Origin: Dehalococcoidia bacterium | Lineage (GTDB): Bacteria; Chloroflexota; Dehalococcoidia; GIF9; AB-539-J10 | Direction of reading: 5' to 3' | Assembly (NCBI GenBank): GCA_030603485.1 | Contig: JAUVXS010000014.1 | Location: 1-18,058, forward strand | Length of the DNA stretch: 18,058 bases | Shown: positions 7,689 to 14,371 of the stretch, one piece after another | How the letters are laid out: each line of letters begins with the position of its first letter | Numbering within the stretch: the first letter of the stretch is position 1 | Translations under genes and position numbers: made by a program | Notes under the pieces: model-generated | The model's input: only the letters and a program-made list of their open reading frames with translations | Database searches by the model: none | Told to the model about the DNA's origin: nothing

Positions 7689-8396
7689 ATGGGTATCGAA
7701 TCACGGAAAGTTAATGACCATATTGGTGTACTAAATGAGAAACCTCTCCACGCAGCTTTGAAGCTGCAGTATGCTGAATCGAACGATCTGTTTGAGGTGC
7801 CTACTGACGGATTTCTAATCGATATAGTCCGTGGTGACCTTCTCATTGAAATCCAAACACAGAGCTTCGCATCAATAAAGCAGAAACTGACCTCGCTTGT
7901 AGGCCGGCATCCAATACGGTTAGTGTACCCAATAGCACAAGAGAAATGGATCTTGAAGCTAGCACAAGATGGACAGAGCCAGATCAGTCGACGAAAATCA
8001 CCTAAACGCGGTACTCTGGAGGATATCTTTGAAGAGCTCGTAAGTTTTCCAGAATTACTCTCACATCCCAATTTTTCCATCGAGATTGTGTTCATCAAAG
8101 AGGAAGAAATCCGTCGGTATAACAGAACTCGTGGTTGGCGTAGAAGAGGATGGGTTACCCACGAGCGTCGGTTATTGCAGATAGTGGCACGAAAGTTACT
8201 TAAAACGCCAGATGATCTGTGTGCTGTTATCCCATCCTTTTTAGCTGAACCATTTACGACACACGACCTTGCCATTGCCATGGACAAATCCCGTCGATTC
8301 GCGCAGAAGATGGTCTATTGTCTCCGCCGAATGGGTAGTATCACTTCAGCTGGAAAACGTGGAAATACTATCCTTTACACACGCGGACTTTCTTAA
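7689..8396 (+). CDS. Conserved protein of unknown function, possibly nuclease-like
   Basis: A 235-residue soluble protein with no signal peptide or membrane segment. I recognise it as an uncharacterised family common in Chloroflexota, with conserved LHAALK, FEVPTDGFLIDIVRGDLLIEIQT, VRLVYPIA-like and RTRGWRRRGWVTHERRLL segments and a C-terminal winged-helix-like part ending in YCLRRMGSI...GNTILYTR. The early D-x(n)-EIQ strand pair (FLIDIVRGDLLIEIQT, about residues 43-58) resembles a PD-(D/E)XK core in which the lysine is glutamine; that is a structural guess. The start ATG has AGAGGAAAATC upstream. It is the only plus-strand gene of normal length in the left element and points toward the convergent metallo-beta-lactamase gene. 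Confidence 0.75.
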   Translation: MGIESRKVNDHIGVLNEKPLHAALKLQYAESNDLFEVPTDGFLIDIVRGDLLIEIQTQSFASIKQKLTSLVGRHPIRLVYPIAQEKWILKLAQDGQSQISRRKSPKRGTLEDIFEELVSFPELLSHPNFSIEIVFIKEEEIRRYNRTRGWRRRGWVTHERRLLQIVARKLLKTPDDLCAVIPSFLAEPFTTHDLAIAMDKSRRFAQKMVYCLRRMGSITSAGKRGNTILYTRGLS

Positions 8397-8505
8397 ACAA
8401 TCTTGCTTCAACCTACATATTACCCCTGTGACTTTCTGTTGAAGGCGCCGAGTCAAACAAAACCGAGGATTGTTAGTATCTTGGCTATTAACACTGATGG
8501 TAAGG

Positions 8506-9663
8506 TCATGAGTTGTAGGAGGGGGGGCAAACCACCTGTGGTACATTGCTTGAGGAAAGCAAATTGTATGTCTCCCCATCTGTCGTGATTGTGATAGTCC
8601 CGTGGAAATCCGTGCCGTATATCTCGGCACCAACTTCGCAAAGATTAATGATAGTTTCCTGGTGAGGATGCCCATTACTGTTACCTTGCCCAGCCATATA
8701 GATGGCACACTCAGGCTTAGCCACCTGTAAGAACTGTATTGATGATGACTTTCGTGAACCGTGATGCCCCACCTTTAGTACCTCGACATCGGGAACAATG
8801 CCCTCCGCGAGCATACTTGCCTCAGCTTCCTGCCCGGCATCTCCAGTAAACAAGAAGTCAACTTGCCCATAACTAAAGCTCAAAACAATGGAGTTATTGT
8901 TGGTTTTGCCGCTCAAGTTGACAGGATGAAGCACATTAAAGGTAAGGTTGCCGACCCCAACGACCCCAAAAGTTTCTCCTTTCCTCGCCACAGACACCTC
9001 AGCACCTTCGGAGTTGACCGCCGACATAAATTGGGAATAGGTTTTGGAAGTGCTTGTGTCTCCATTGAGTAAGATATGAAAAACTTCAAAAGCATCTAAG
9101 ACTGCAATTAGCCCACCTATGTGGTCGGTATGGGGATGGGTAGCTACCATCAACTCAAGTGAGCCGTCAACATAATCCTCAATATAGCTGACTACCCCCG
9201 GGGATTTGTCCCCACCATCAATCAGTACTTCAATATCACCAAGGTCAAGAAGTATAGAATCCCCCTGACCAACATCAATGAAGTGGACTGTCAAAGGCCC
9301 GGGTTCAACTACCTGGAAAATCCCTGTCAGCCCAGCCAATTCCACACTGTAGTAACCCTCTATATCTTTTTCAACAGAGAAGGATATAGAAATAGTTTCT
9401 CCACCATCGAGAGTTACACTCTCAGACTGTTCAACTACTCCATTTACCATCAATTTCAGTTCGTGAGTTCCCTTTTCCTCACCTACATTTTGAACGTCCA
9501 CAGTAATGTTGACAGTGCCCCCAGGCTCAACCTCCGCTGGACTTACATTTAGGCTGCTTAGTTCAAATCCGGTCAGTGTCGGAATGATTATATATATGAT
9601 GATGAAAAGCCCCAGAAGCGAAGCTGACCCAATTAGCAACTTCTTTTTCATAGCCTTGCTCAT
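8506..9663 (-). CDS. Membrane-anchored ComEC-type metallo-beta-lactamase-fold hydrolase with CARDB-like domain
   Basis: A 385-residue protein. A single N-terminal membrane segment (about residues 8-30) leads outside the cell. Residues 35-118 form a CARDB-like beta sandwich (VSPAEVEPGGTVNITVDVQN ... GGETISISFSV). Residues 123-370 form a metallo-beta-lactamase fold of the ComEC/Rec2 C-terminal type, with FIDVGQGDS (128-136), the metal site THPHTDHIGG (175-184, with H176, H178, D180 and H181), FTGDAG (272-277) and KVGHHGS (297-303). In this group such domains are thought to be extracellular nucleases or phosphodiesterases. There is no Shine-Dalgarno before the ATG at 9663. The TATACT at 9675-9670 would start transcription at about the ATG itself; an ATG at 9651 after AAGG is the alternative start. 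Confidence 0.85.
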   Translation of the reverse strand: MSKAMKKKLLIGSASLLGLFIIIYIIIPTLTGFELSSLNVSPAEVEPGGTVNITVDVQNVGEEKGTHELKLMVNGVVEQSESVTLDGGETISISFSVEKDIEGYYSVELAGLTGIFQVVEPGPLTVHFIDVGQGDSILLDLGDIEVLIDGGDKSPGVVSYIEDYVDGSLELMVATHPHTDHIGGLIAVLDAFEVFHILLNGDTSTSKTYSQFMSAVNSEGAEVSVARKGETFGVVGVGNLTFNVLHPVNLSGKTNNNSIVLSFSYGQVDFLFTGDAGQEAEASMLAEGIVPDVEVLKVGHHGSRKSSSIQFLQVAKPECAIYMAGQGNSNGHPHQETIINLCEVGAEIYGTDFHGTITITTDGETYNLLSSSNVPQVVCPPSYNS

Positions 9664-9666
9664 AAT

Positions 9667-9852
9667 ATAAGTATACTCTCACTAAACCTCAAATAGGATA
9701 CCATCGAAGGACAACAAGATGGAAATAGAAGCAACACATCAAAGATAGGACAGACCACCCATAGCATTAAAATTACAGGAATAATACCAACGACGATATC
9801 CATCCAAACGTGAAAACGGAAATCTGGTCTAGCTTTACTTAGCTCTGCAATA
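9667..9852. repeat. Dispersed repeat, copy 3 (promoter-bearing)
   Basis: About 180 bases aligned with copy 2 (7262-7445); the core shared with copy 1 is CATCAAAGATAGGACAGACC through ACGACGATATCC. It lies immediately upstream of the metallo-beta-lactamase gene and ends at that gene's -10 box, just as copy 2 does at the lipoprotein gene. Confidence 0.75.
9670..9675 (-). promoter_or_regulatory. -10 element of the metallo-beta-lactamase gene (possibly leaderless)
   Basis: TATACT on the minus strand ends six bases before the ATG at 9663, so the transcript would begin at or next to the start codon. No clear -35 box is visible. Confidence 0.4.
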
Positions 9853-9927
9853 TCTCTTTTTTGTTGGGAAAATATGATGCTTTTATTGCAGTGTTATCTG
9901 CAAAAACGGCCTGAACCTCAAAGCTAA

Positions 9928-10185
9928 ATGAAAGGATATGTGGTAATAACTGAAGCTAATAATAACTACTCCGCAGCTACTCAACATCTCCATGTAATAA
10001 GTGAGGCTCTGGGCCATGCCTCAGTAACCTTTACAATGGATGTCTATTCTCATATAATTGAGGGGATGCAATCAGATGCTATGGCGTTACTGGGCGAGGT
10101 TTTGCCCGAAGGTAAAAATGGCATGTCTAGAAAAAATAACGCCAATATAACGCCAGAAGCAGACATAATCTTAAGTAGAAACTAA
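9928..10185 (+). pseudogene. Tyrosine recombinase (integrase), C-terminal remnant
   Basis: From about base 9985 the frame reads HLHVISEALGHASVTFTMDV, then YSHIIEGMQSDAMALL. This is the last part of a tyrosine recombinase catalytic domain: the LGHxS box with the second catalytic histidine and the tyrosine nucleophile in DVYSH. The first arginine, the HxxR box and the whole N-terminal and core-binding regions are missing, and upstream sequence in all frames does not resemble them, so this is a truncated gene of which only some 65 codons are recognisable. It stops 14 bases before the tRNA-Met, the usual place for an integrase that uses that tRNA as target, which supports the attachment-site reading of the tRNA fragments. 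Confidence 0.85.
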
Positions 10186-10188
10186 TAT
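10160..10188 (+). promoter_or_regulatory. Putative promoter of the intact tRNA-Met, within the integrase tail
   Basis: CAGACA (10160-10165), a 17-base spacer and TAATAT (10183-10188) predict a start near 10195, a few bases before the tRNA. It overlaps the last codons of the integrase remnant, so the element itself may supply the promoter of the restored tRNA. It differs from the promoter in front of the 5' half at 5088. Confidence 0.4.
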
Positions 10189-10199
10189 TTAGCTTTAAC

Positions 10200-10271
<72 letters not shown>

Positions 10272-10305
10272 CTTATTGTTTCTTTGGTGAGTTCCCTTCA
10301 ACAGA

Positions 10306-10335
10306 TTGTGAGTATTCAATTAATCGTGTTATTAT
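10306..10335 (+). promoter_or_regulatory. Putative promoter for the 55-residue membrane protein
   Basis: TTGTGA (10306-10311), an 18-base spacer and TATTAT (10330-10335) would start transcription near 10342, just before the GGAGGG ribosome binding site. Confidence 0.4.
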
Positions 10336-10362
10336 TTGGAATAGCATTATTACGGAGGGCAA

Positions 10363-10530
10363 ATGAATGTAGCTAGAATTATTGCACCATTTAGTCTTAG
10401 CGCAGTACTTTTTTTCTTGTCATATGCGTCCCTTAAAGATATTGGAAGTGGCTTTTATTCAATACTGCTAATGGTAATCGGGATAGCACTAGTAATTGTT
10501 GGCAGTGCAGCTATTTTCTCAAACAAGTGA
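10363..10530 (+). CDS. Small membrane protein (55 residues)
   Basis: A 55-residue protein from an ATG with CGGAGGGCAA directly upstream, a good ribosome binding site. It has two hydrophobic helices (about residues 5-22 and 33-51) joined by a short polar turn (SLKDIGSG), so it should be a hairpin in the membrane. I recognise no family. It is the only gene in the 290-bp unit between the tRNA and the first detached tRNA tail (10563). Confidence 0.65.
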   Translation: MNVARIIAPFSLSAVLFFLSYASLKDIGSGFYSILLMVIGIALVIVGSAAIFSNK

Positions 10531-10562
10531 CCCCTTTTCGAGACTGACCATCTATGCCCTAT

Positions 10563-10585
10563 GGCTCAAAGCCAGTCGCTGCCAC
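10563..10585 (+). repeat. tRNA-Met 3' tail remnant 1
   Basis: GGCTCAAAGCCAGTCGCTGC followed by CAC matches the T arm and acceptor 3' strand of the tRNA at 10200 with three mismatches. It cannot form a tRNA; no D or anticodon arm precedes it. Interpreted as an attachment-site scar. Confidence 0.75.
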
Positions 10586-10636
10586 CAATAAACATAAATC
10601 CTCTCTAAGCGACCCGCTACCGGATATTCAGTCCAC

Positions 10637-10666
10637 TTGACAGCCTGGGGAGATGAAACGTAGTAT
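10637..10666 (+). promoter_or_regulatory. Promoter for the 99-residue membrane protein
   Basis: TTGACA (10637-10642), an 18-base spacer and TAGTAT (10661-10666). The predicted start near 10673 gives a short leader with GGAGG. Confidence 0.5.
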
Positions 10667-10697
10667 GCTGGAAAAACAATAATTGGAGGTGTTGAAG

Positions 10698-10997
10698 ATG
10701 GTCAATAGTACACCGATTGCGATTCTTGTTATTATTGTTGTATTGCTAGTTATAGCATTATTAGTTTGGAGGAGGCAAAAAGAGGAGAAGCTAGAAGGAA
10801 TCAGCAATAAACAGAAGAAGAAATTCTTCGCACAATGGATAATAGGGATTGTTTTAGGAATAATAGCTGCTATTTTTATGTTTGATGGCGATATCCTGGG
10901 AGAAAATACCACAGGTATTTCCACAATTATAGGGATTGTTGGAATTTGCCTGATAGCAACTTCCAATATTAACCTACTATCTCTCAAGCGTAAATAA
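10698..10997 (+). CDS. Small membrane protein (99 residues)
   Basis: An ATG at 10698 with GGAGGTGTTGAAG upstream begins a 99-residue protein. The frame is open to a TTG at 10683, but that TTG is part of the ribosome binding site. One N-terminal helix (about residues 6-24) is followed by a very basic cytosolic linker (WRRQKEEKLEGISNKQKKK). Two further helices (about 47-63 and 74-91) precede a basic end, LSLKRK. No family recognised. It is alone in the unit between tRNA tails, followed by two short direct repeats. Confidence 0.7.
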   Translation: MVNSTPIAILVIIVVLLVIALLVWRRQKEEKLEGISNKQKKKFFAQWIIGIVLGIIAAIFMFDGDILGENTTGISTIIGIVGICLIATSNINLLSLKRK

Positions 10998-11008
10998 AGC
11001 AGATTAGC

Positions 11009-11033
11009 GAACCAAGGGCTTAGCAGGTCGGTG
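11009..11033. repeat. Short direct repeat, copy A
   Basis: GAACCAAGGGCTTAGCAGGT and five more bases recur 96 bases on as GAACCAAGGGCTTAATAGAC (11105-11130); the first 14 bases are identical. Function unknown. Confidence 0.55.
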
Positions 11034-11104
11034 AAGTTTGAGGATATCTTGAGGGTTCACTGGAGGATTGGCAAGGCCATTCGTAGGGTAAAGATACGTC
11101 TAGA

Positions 11105-11130
11105 TGAACCAAGGGCTTAATAGACCGTTG
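11105..11130. repeat. Short direct repeat, copy B
   Basis: Second copy of the element at 11009. The sequence between and after the copies (11034-11260) has no convincing gene. Confidence 0.55.
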
Positions 11131-11169
11131 GTTATTTTAGCTTCAGAACAATACAGAGTTTTTACCAGG

Positions 11170-11208
11170 CACTTTTTTGATTGTTACTGCCTTTTTATAG
11201 GTGGTCAA
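11170..11208. repeat. Imperfect 40-bp repeat, copy A
   Basis: CACTTTTTTGATTG through ATAGGTGGTCAA aligns with 12938-12978 (CACTTTTCTTATTA through ACAGGTGGTCAA), roughly 27 of 40 positions. Both copies lie in non-coding DNA. Confidence 0.4.
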
Positions 11209-11260
11209 AAAGTATATGAAGCTTGCATTTATAACGATATGCTTACGAAAGATGCCTGAA

Positions 11261-11275
11261 GTGTACGCTGGCTCC
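11261..11275 (+). repeat. Direct repeat flanking the 138-residue gene, left copy
   Basis: GTGTACGCTGGCTCC recurs with one change at 11860. It is followed by AGTTCAAATAG, so the stretch CGCTGG...GTTCAAAT echoes the tRNA-Met T arm with a five-base insertion. It may be a more decayed tRNA tail. Confidence 0.5.
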
Positions 11276-11302
11276 AGTTCAAATAGTGTTCATGTATATC
11301 TC

Positions 11303-11330
11303 TTGACAAATTAAGTGGAGGTAGTAGAAT
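11303..11330 (+). promoter_or_regulatory. Sigma70-type promoter for the 138-residue membrane protein
   Basis: TTGACA (11303-11308), a 16-base spacer and TAGAAT (11325-11330). The predicted start near 11337 leaves a leader of about 38 bases with AAGGAGG. Confidence 0.6.
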
Positions 11331-11374
11331 AACCCACAAAAATATAACTAAATAATGTAGCAAGGAGGAATACT

Positions 11375-11791
11375 ATGAAGGAACGATTTGTAACCACACG
11401 TTGGAACAATGTATTTTCAATAGTGCTTGGATTGGTGGCAGTGTTCTTCGTCGTTGCTGTTCTAACCGGCATGAAAGTCCCGTTTGCTGGAGGCGGCCAA
11501 ACGAGCTTTATTGTCCTGGTCGTTATCGGGGGTATTGGCTGCGCACTTAATGAAGTGCAGAGCACCCTCCGGTTCAGGCCGACTAGATGGAGATGGAAAA
11601 GGCATGCTCACCCTGTTACAATCGCCGGGCAGATACTTGGCATTTTTGCTCTAATCCTCATTATCCGTACTTTCAGCGGCCTGAATACTGGGGCCATCAC
11701 AGGATACACGACTGGTTTCCTGGTGCTTGCAGTCGTCATCTTTGTTCTGTTTGTGCTTAATCTTGGACGGAATGCCGTGCTAAAATCATAG
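11375..11791 (+). CDS. Four-helix integral membrane protein, unknown function
   Basis: A 138-residue protein; the ATG follows AAGGAGGAATACT. Hydrophobic segments lie at about residues 13-31, 43-60, 82-99 and 109-129. Between helices two and three is a basic loop (RFRPTRWRWKRHAH), which by the positive-inside rule is cytosolic, placing both ends of the protein inside. I do not recognise the family. The gene is bracketed by the 15-bp repeats at 11261 and 11860 and converges with the DUF2807 gene. Confidence 0.75.
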   Translation: MKERFVTTRWNNVFSIVLGLVAVFFVVAVLTGMKVPFAGGGQTSFIVLVVIGGIGCALNEVQSTLRFRPTRWRWKRHAHPVTIAGQILGIFALILIIRTFSGLNTGAITGYTTGFLVLAVVIFVLFVLNLGRNAVLKS

Positions 11792-11859
11792 TCTTACTGT
11801 GATTCTTGACCTGTTAGACGAGCATCCGAAATGTACAATGAACTTGCCTGGACATGATA

Positions 11860-11874
11860 GTGTTCGCTGGCTCC
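11860..11874 (+). repeat. Direct repeat flanking the 138-residue gene, right copy
   Basis: GTGTTCGCTGGCTCC, 14 of 15 identical to 11261-11275. TTCGCTGG resembles GTCGCTGG at the start of the tRNA-Met T arm. Confidence 0.5.
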
Positions 11875-11883
11875 GATAATTGA

Positions 11884-11915
11884 ATTAATCGAAGTCGATA
11901 ATCTTTACCTGTTTT
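11884..11915 (+). terminator. Weak hairpin plus T-run
   Basis: ATT-A-ATCGA / TCGAT-AAT forms a short stem with one bulge, followed after about eight bases by TTTTTT. It lies 93 bases past the 138-residue gene. The stem is AT-rich and the T-run distant, so it is only a possible terminator. Confidence 0.25.
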
Positions 11916-12032
11916 TTATTATCTTTTTTCAGTCCCCAGAATTTCGCCATCACTCCAGCGACTAGCCAATTGACCAGACTCGGTCACTACTGCGCCTGTA
12001 GGTTGGTTACTCCGTCACGTCAGCAAGCTTTT

Positions 12033-12761
12033 TTACTTCTTACTAAGTGTAGACGCACCGGATGTATTGATAGTGCCCATTGTAGGCTCGCCAATGTACG
12101 ATAGTCTTGATGCACCGCTAAGGTCAGCATCCAGTCTACCATTCAGGTTTACAGTGCCCGAGGTGGCACCACTAAAACTGACGTCGGCATTATTAACTAT
12201 GAAACTCCCAAGATTGAAACGGCTAGCACCAGATACACCAGCGACCATGTCGTTAGCAGATCCTTCCAACTGAACAGTGCTTGCTCCGCTTATGTCAAAC
12301 TCGATATTGCCTGCTGTGATGTCACCATTAACCCTGCTGGCTCCAGATACCGTGATATTCACATCCTCAGTGGAACTGAAGTCGTAAACATCACCGCGTG
12401 ATGCTCCGGAGACAGTCAGGTCGCGAAGCTGAGGCATAGTCACCGAAGCCCTCAAAGTTAAGGGCCCAAACCATGGGACTGTCCCAAGCCCTATCTTCAA
12501 AGTTTGACCGTCTTTGGAAACCTGGACGTAGTCCATTACATTATCGTCCGCGGTAACACTTATGTTGTATGAACTAGATTGTTGAATTTCAAATTCAAAA
12601 GCGGTGCTGATCTCAACTTTAGTGAAATTAGTAAAAGTGTACTCTTCAGTCTCGAGATTTCCGGACCCAATCAGACCTCCCGGCCAACCCCTTAAAATTA
12701 ACAAGGTACAGATCACGGCTACCGCTGCCACTATTGCAATTATTATTATTGCTTTCTTCAT
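12033..12761 (-). CDS. DUF2807 head-GIN-domain envelope protein
   Basis: A 242-residue protein with an N-terminal hydrophobic segment (about residues 3-23) acting as signal or anchor, then a right-handed beta-helix domain of the DUF2807 (putative auto-transporter adhesin, head GIN) type. Typical features are the opening GSGNLETEEYTFTNFTKVEI, FEFEIQQSSSYNISVTADDN, and repeated SGAS/SGATS turns (LTVSGASRG, ITVSGASRV, FDISGAST, GVSGASRF, SFSGATS, DLSGASRL, NTSGAST), about one per 20 residues. Such proteins are exported; their role is unknown. The ATG at 12761 has AAGGAGGTGTGAT upstream and an extended -10 promoter. Confidence 0.88.
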   Translation of the reverse strand: MKKAIIIIAIVAAVAVICTLLILRGWPGGLIGSGNLETEEYTFTNFTKVEISTAFEFEIQQSSSYNISVTADDNVMDYVQVSKDGQTLKIGLGTVPWFGPLTLRASVTMPQLRDLTVSGASRGDVYDFSSTEDVNITVSGASRVNGDITAGNIEFDISGASTVQLEGSANDMVAGVSGASRFNLGSFIVNNADVSFSGATSGTVNLNGRLDADLSGASRLSYIGEPTMGTINTSGASTLSKK

Positions 12762-12796
12762 ATCACACCTCCTTATCTTTGATTTGCCTCCACTGA

Positions 12797-12805
12797 ATTA
12801 TACCA
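12797..12805 (-). promoter_or_regulatory. Extended -10 promoter of the DUF2807 gene
   Basis: TGGTATAAT on the minus strand (TATAAT at 12802-12797, preceded by TG-N). A weak TTGCGT lies 19 bases upstream. The predicted leader is about 30 bases and carries the ribosome binding site. Confidence 0.5.
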
Positions 12806-12937
12806 CACAAGAAGTCGCAGAACGCAAGAATAGGCTCTCTAACCATATCGTAAGTATTTGGCTGCTATGAATGAGAGCCACGCAGGGGTATTTAAACAAA
12901 AGTTTCCTAAGGCCAGTGTGGAGGTTGATTTAATCCG

Positions 12938-12978
12938 CACTTTTCTTATTAATAAATACCTTATTTACAGGTGGTCAA
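12938..12978. repeat. Imperfect 40-bp repeat, copy B
   Basis: Partner of 11170-11208. It lies just past the stop of the DUF4870/Tic20-like gene; the gap 12806-12996 holds nothing else recognisable. Confidence 0.4.
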
Positions 12979-12996
12979 TTTGATAAAAGTGATTAG

Positions 12997-14043
12997 TTAA
13001 ATATGCTCTTCGTAACTGGCAGTCCCCCTGACTACATTAACAATTAACTTTATCACCCTAACCAGTAATGCGATTCCTATCACAACTGAAACAAAAATCA
13101 AGAATATCCTGACGCCTAAATAAGTGGCATCAGCTGCACTAGTGCTGGGTAGTACACTGAAGTCGAAAGGAAAGACAGATAGAAGATTTAAAACCGTCCA
13201 CAGTGAAAATACATTTATAACGATATGAATCATTTCACGCAGTAAATACCTGTCAAGGATAATCAAAATAATGTGACCGATAATAGTTATGATTAGAGTT
13301 GTTGTAAGAATCGGCAGCCATAGATTGACGTCTTCTGTAAAGAATGGATATCTTATCCATGTAGTAATGCCGCCTACTGTTTCCGAATGATAATAGGCTA
13401 CGTATTGATGAAAGAAGTTGAAGAATATTAGAAAAACGATACTCCAGGCGATGGCGAAAACGGAAGCTGTTATTCTTCCACTTCTACTTTTAAAATAACC
13501 GTCTACTTTATCTCCGATCCGTTTACCTAAATCTGCAGTGGGGGGTGGTGTAGGTGCTGCTGCCTCTGATGCTGCTGGTTCTGGGGGTGGAGGTTCAGAG
13601 TATTCACCTGTTACCCCTGATGAAGCGACTATCTTCTCAGCAACATCACCAGCCCAGGGTAGTTTATACCACTCACCACTAGAAGCCTTGACTATCATTA
13701 CTATCCAAACAATGAACCCTATAATTCCTATAATTAAAGAGAAAGCACCACCGACCACTGGTATCAAACCAAGTATAATCCCTGCAACTGTGAGGGTGCC
13801 AAACGCAATAATTGACTGCGTCGCGTGGAAACGAACAAATTTGTTTCGCTGCTCTAAAACAAGAAAGATGATGCCGCTTACCCATCCGGCAACATAGCAC
13901 AGTAATCCGGCAATATTTGGCGATAGCCCTGTACTTGTACCTGCTGGCGCTGCCAGTTTCTCTCGCTCTATCTTTTCCCGTGCCTCAATCCGCGCCTTCT
14001 CTTCCTCATATATTCTTCTCTTCTCTTCTGGTGATAATTCCAT
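12997..14043 (-). CDS. DUF4870/Tic20-like multi-pass membrane protein with C-terminal four-helix domain
   Basis: A 348-residue protein. Residues 1-32 form a charged helix rich in E, K and R, probably coiled. Residues 40-120 match the DUF4870/Tic20-like module with NIAGLLCYVAGWVSGIIFLV, EQRNKFVRFHATQSI and a glycine-rich third helix. A proline/alanine linker (PPPPEPAASEAAAPTPPP) follows at about 150-170. The C-terminal half has four more hydrophobic helices (about 192-212, 240-262, 268-290 and 309-335). The domain order is a fusion of a common small module with a part I do not recognise. AAGGGGG precedes the ATG, with a good promoter upstream. Function unknown; a membrane-stress or transport-related role is often guessed for DUF4870. 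Confidence 0.8.
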   Translation of the reverse strand: MELSPEEKRRIYEEEKARIEAREKIEREKLAAPAGTSTGLSPNIAGLLCYVAGWVSGIIFLVLEQRNKFVRFHATQSIIAFGTLTVAGIILGLIPVVGGAFSLIIGIIGFIVWIVMIVKASSGEWYKLPWAGDVAEKIVASSGVTGEYSEPPPPEPAASEAAAPTPPPTADLGKRIGDKVDGYFKSRSGRITASVFAIAWSIVFLIFFNFFHQYVAYYHSETVGGITTWIRYPFFTEDVNLWLPILTTTLIITIIGHIILIILDRYLLREMIHIVINVFSLWTVLNLLSVFPFDFSVLPSTSAADATYLGVRIFLIFVSVVIGIALLVRVIKLIVNVVRGTASYEEHI

Positions 14044-14075
14044 ACCAACCCCCTTAATATTGACGTCGTAGGTTC

Positions 14076-14104
14076 AGAATAGCCTTCCACGCTTTTGTTG
14101 TCAA
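14076..14104 (-). promoter_or_regulatory. Sigma70-type promoter for the DUF4870-like gene
   Basis: On the minus strand TTGACA (14104-14099) and TATTCT (14081-14076) are 17 bases apart. A start near 14069 gives a leader of about 25 bases with AAGGGGG. The rest of the gap 14105-14336 shows no gene I trust. Confidence 0.65.
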
Positions 14105-14336
14105 TACCCCCGGTTAATCCGACATTTCACCTTTCAATTCGTAATGAGGCATAGTGACCATTATTGCCCGTATTATCAATAGTAAATCTACGGTATCTGT
14201 CTGTCAAGAAGTGTTTTTGACGAAGAGTTTGTCTTTCCATTTTATTTCTTTATCATGCCATGGTTCAGGTTCAAACTTAGGACAACATTGCGTGTCACTA
14301 TTATTCCTTGTCATATTTCAAGTCCTCCTTTTATTT

Positions 14337-14359
14337 GGTTCATATCCAGCCACTGCCAG
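14337..14359 (+). repeat. tRNA-Met 3' tail remnant 2
   Basis: GGTTCATATCCAGCCACTGC followed by CAG matches the T loop to acceptor end of the tRNA, two mismatches within the tRNA part. Beyond it GTTAGTT resembles the bases after remnant 4 (GTTAATT). It lies 12 bases past the DUF454 stop. Confidence 0.8.
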
Positions 14360-14371
14360 TTAGTTTTACTT

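Noticed and set aside
7676..8287. Open frame opposite the 235-residue protein
   Set aside because: It has no recognisable domain or ribosome binding site, while the plus-strand frame encodes a conserved family.
8521..8527. Run of seven G (C on the coding strand) as a phase-variation tract
   Set aside because: It lies five codons before the stop of the metallo-beta-lactamase gene, so slippage would change only the extreme C-terminus.
9660..9803. A 47-codon hydrophobic ORF (MDIVVGIIPVILMLWVV...) on the minus strand inside repeat copy 3, ending in ATGA overlap with the metallo-beta-lactamase start
   Set aside because: The reading frame is not preserved in copy 2 (no ATG, a one-base indel, unrelated downstream peptide) and there is no ribosome binding site; the overlap looks accidental.
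14154..14363. A 69-codon plus-strand open frame before the DUF454 gene
   Set aside because: No ribosome binding site or recognisable protein features, and it runs into tRNA tail remnant 2.
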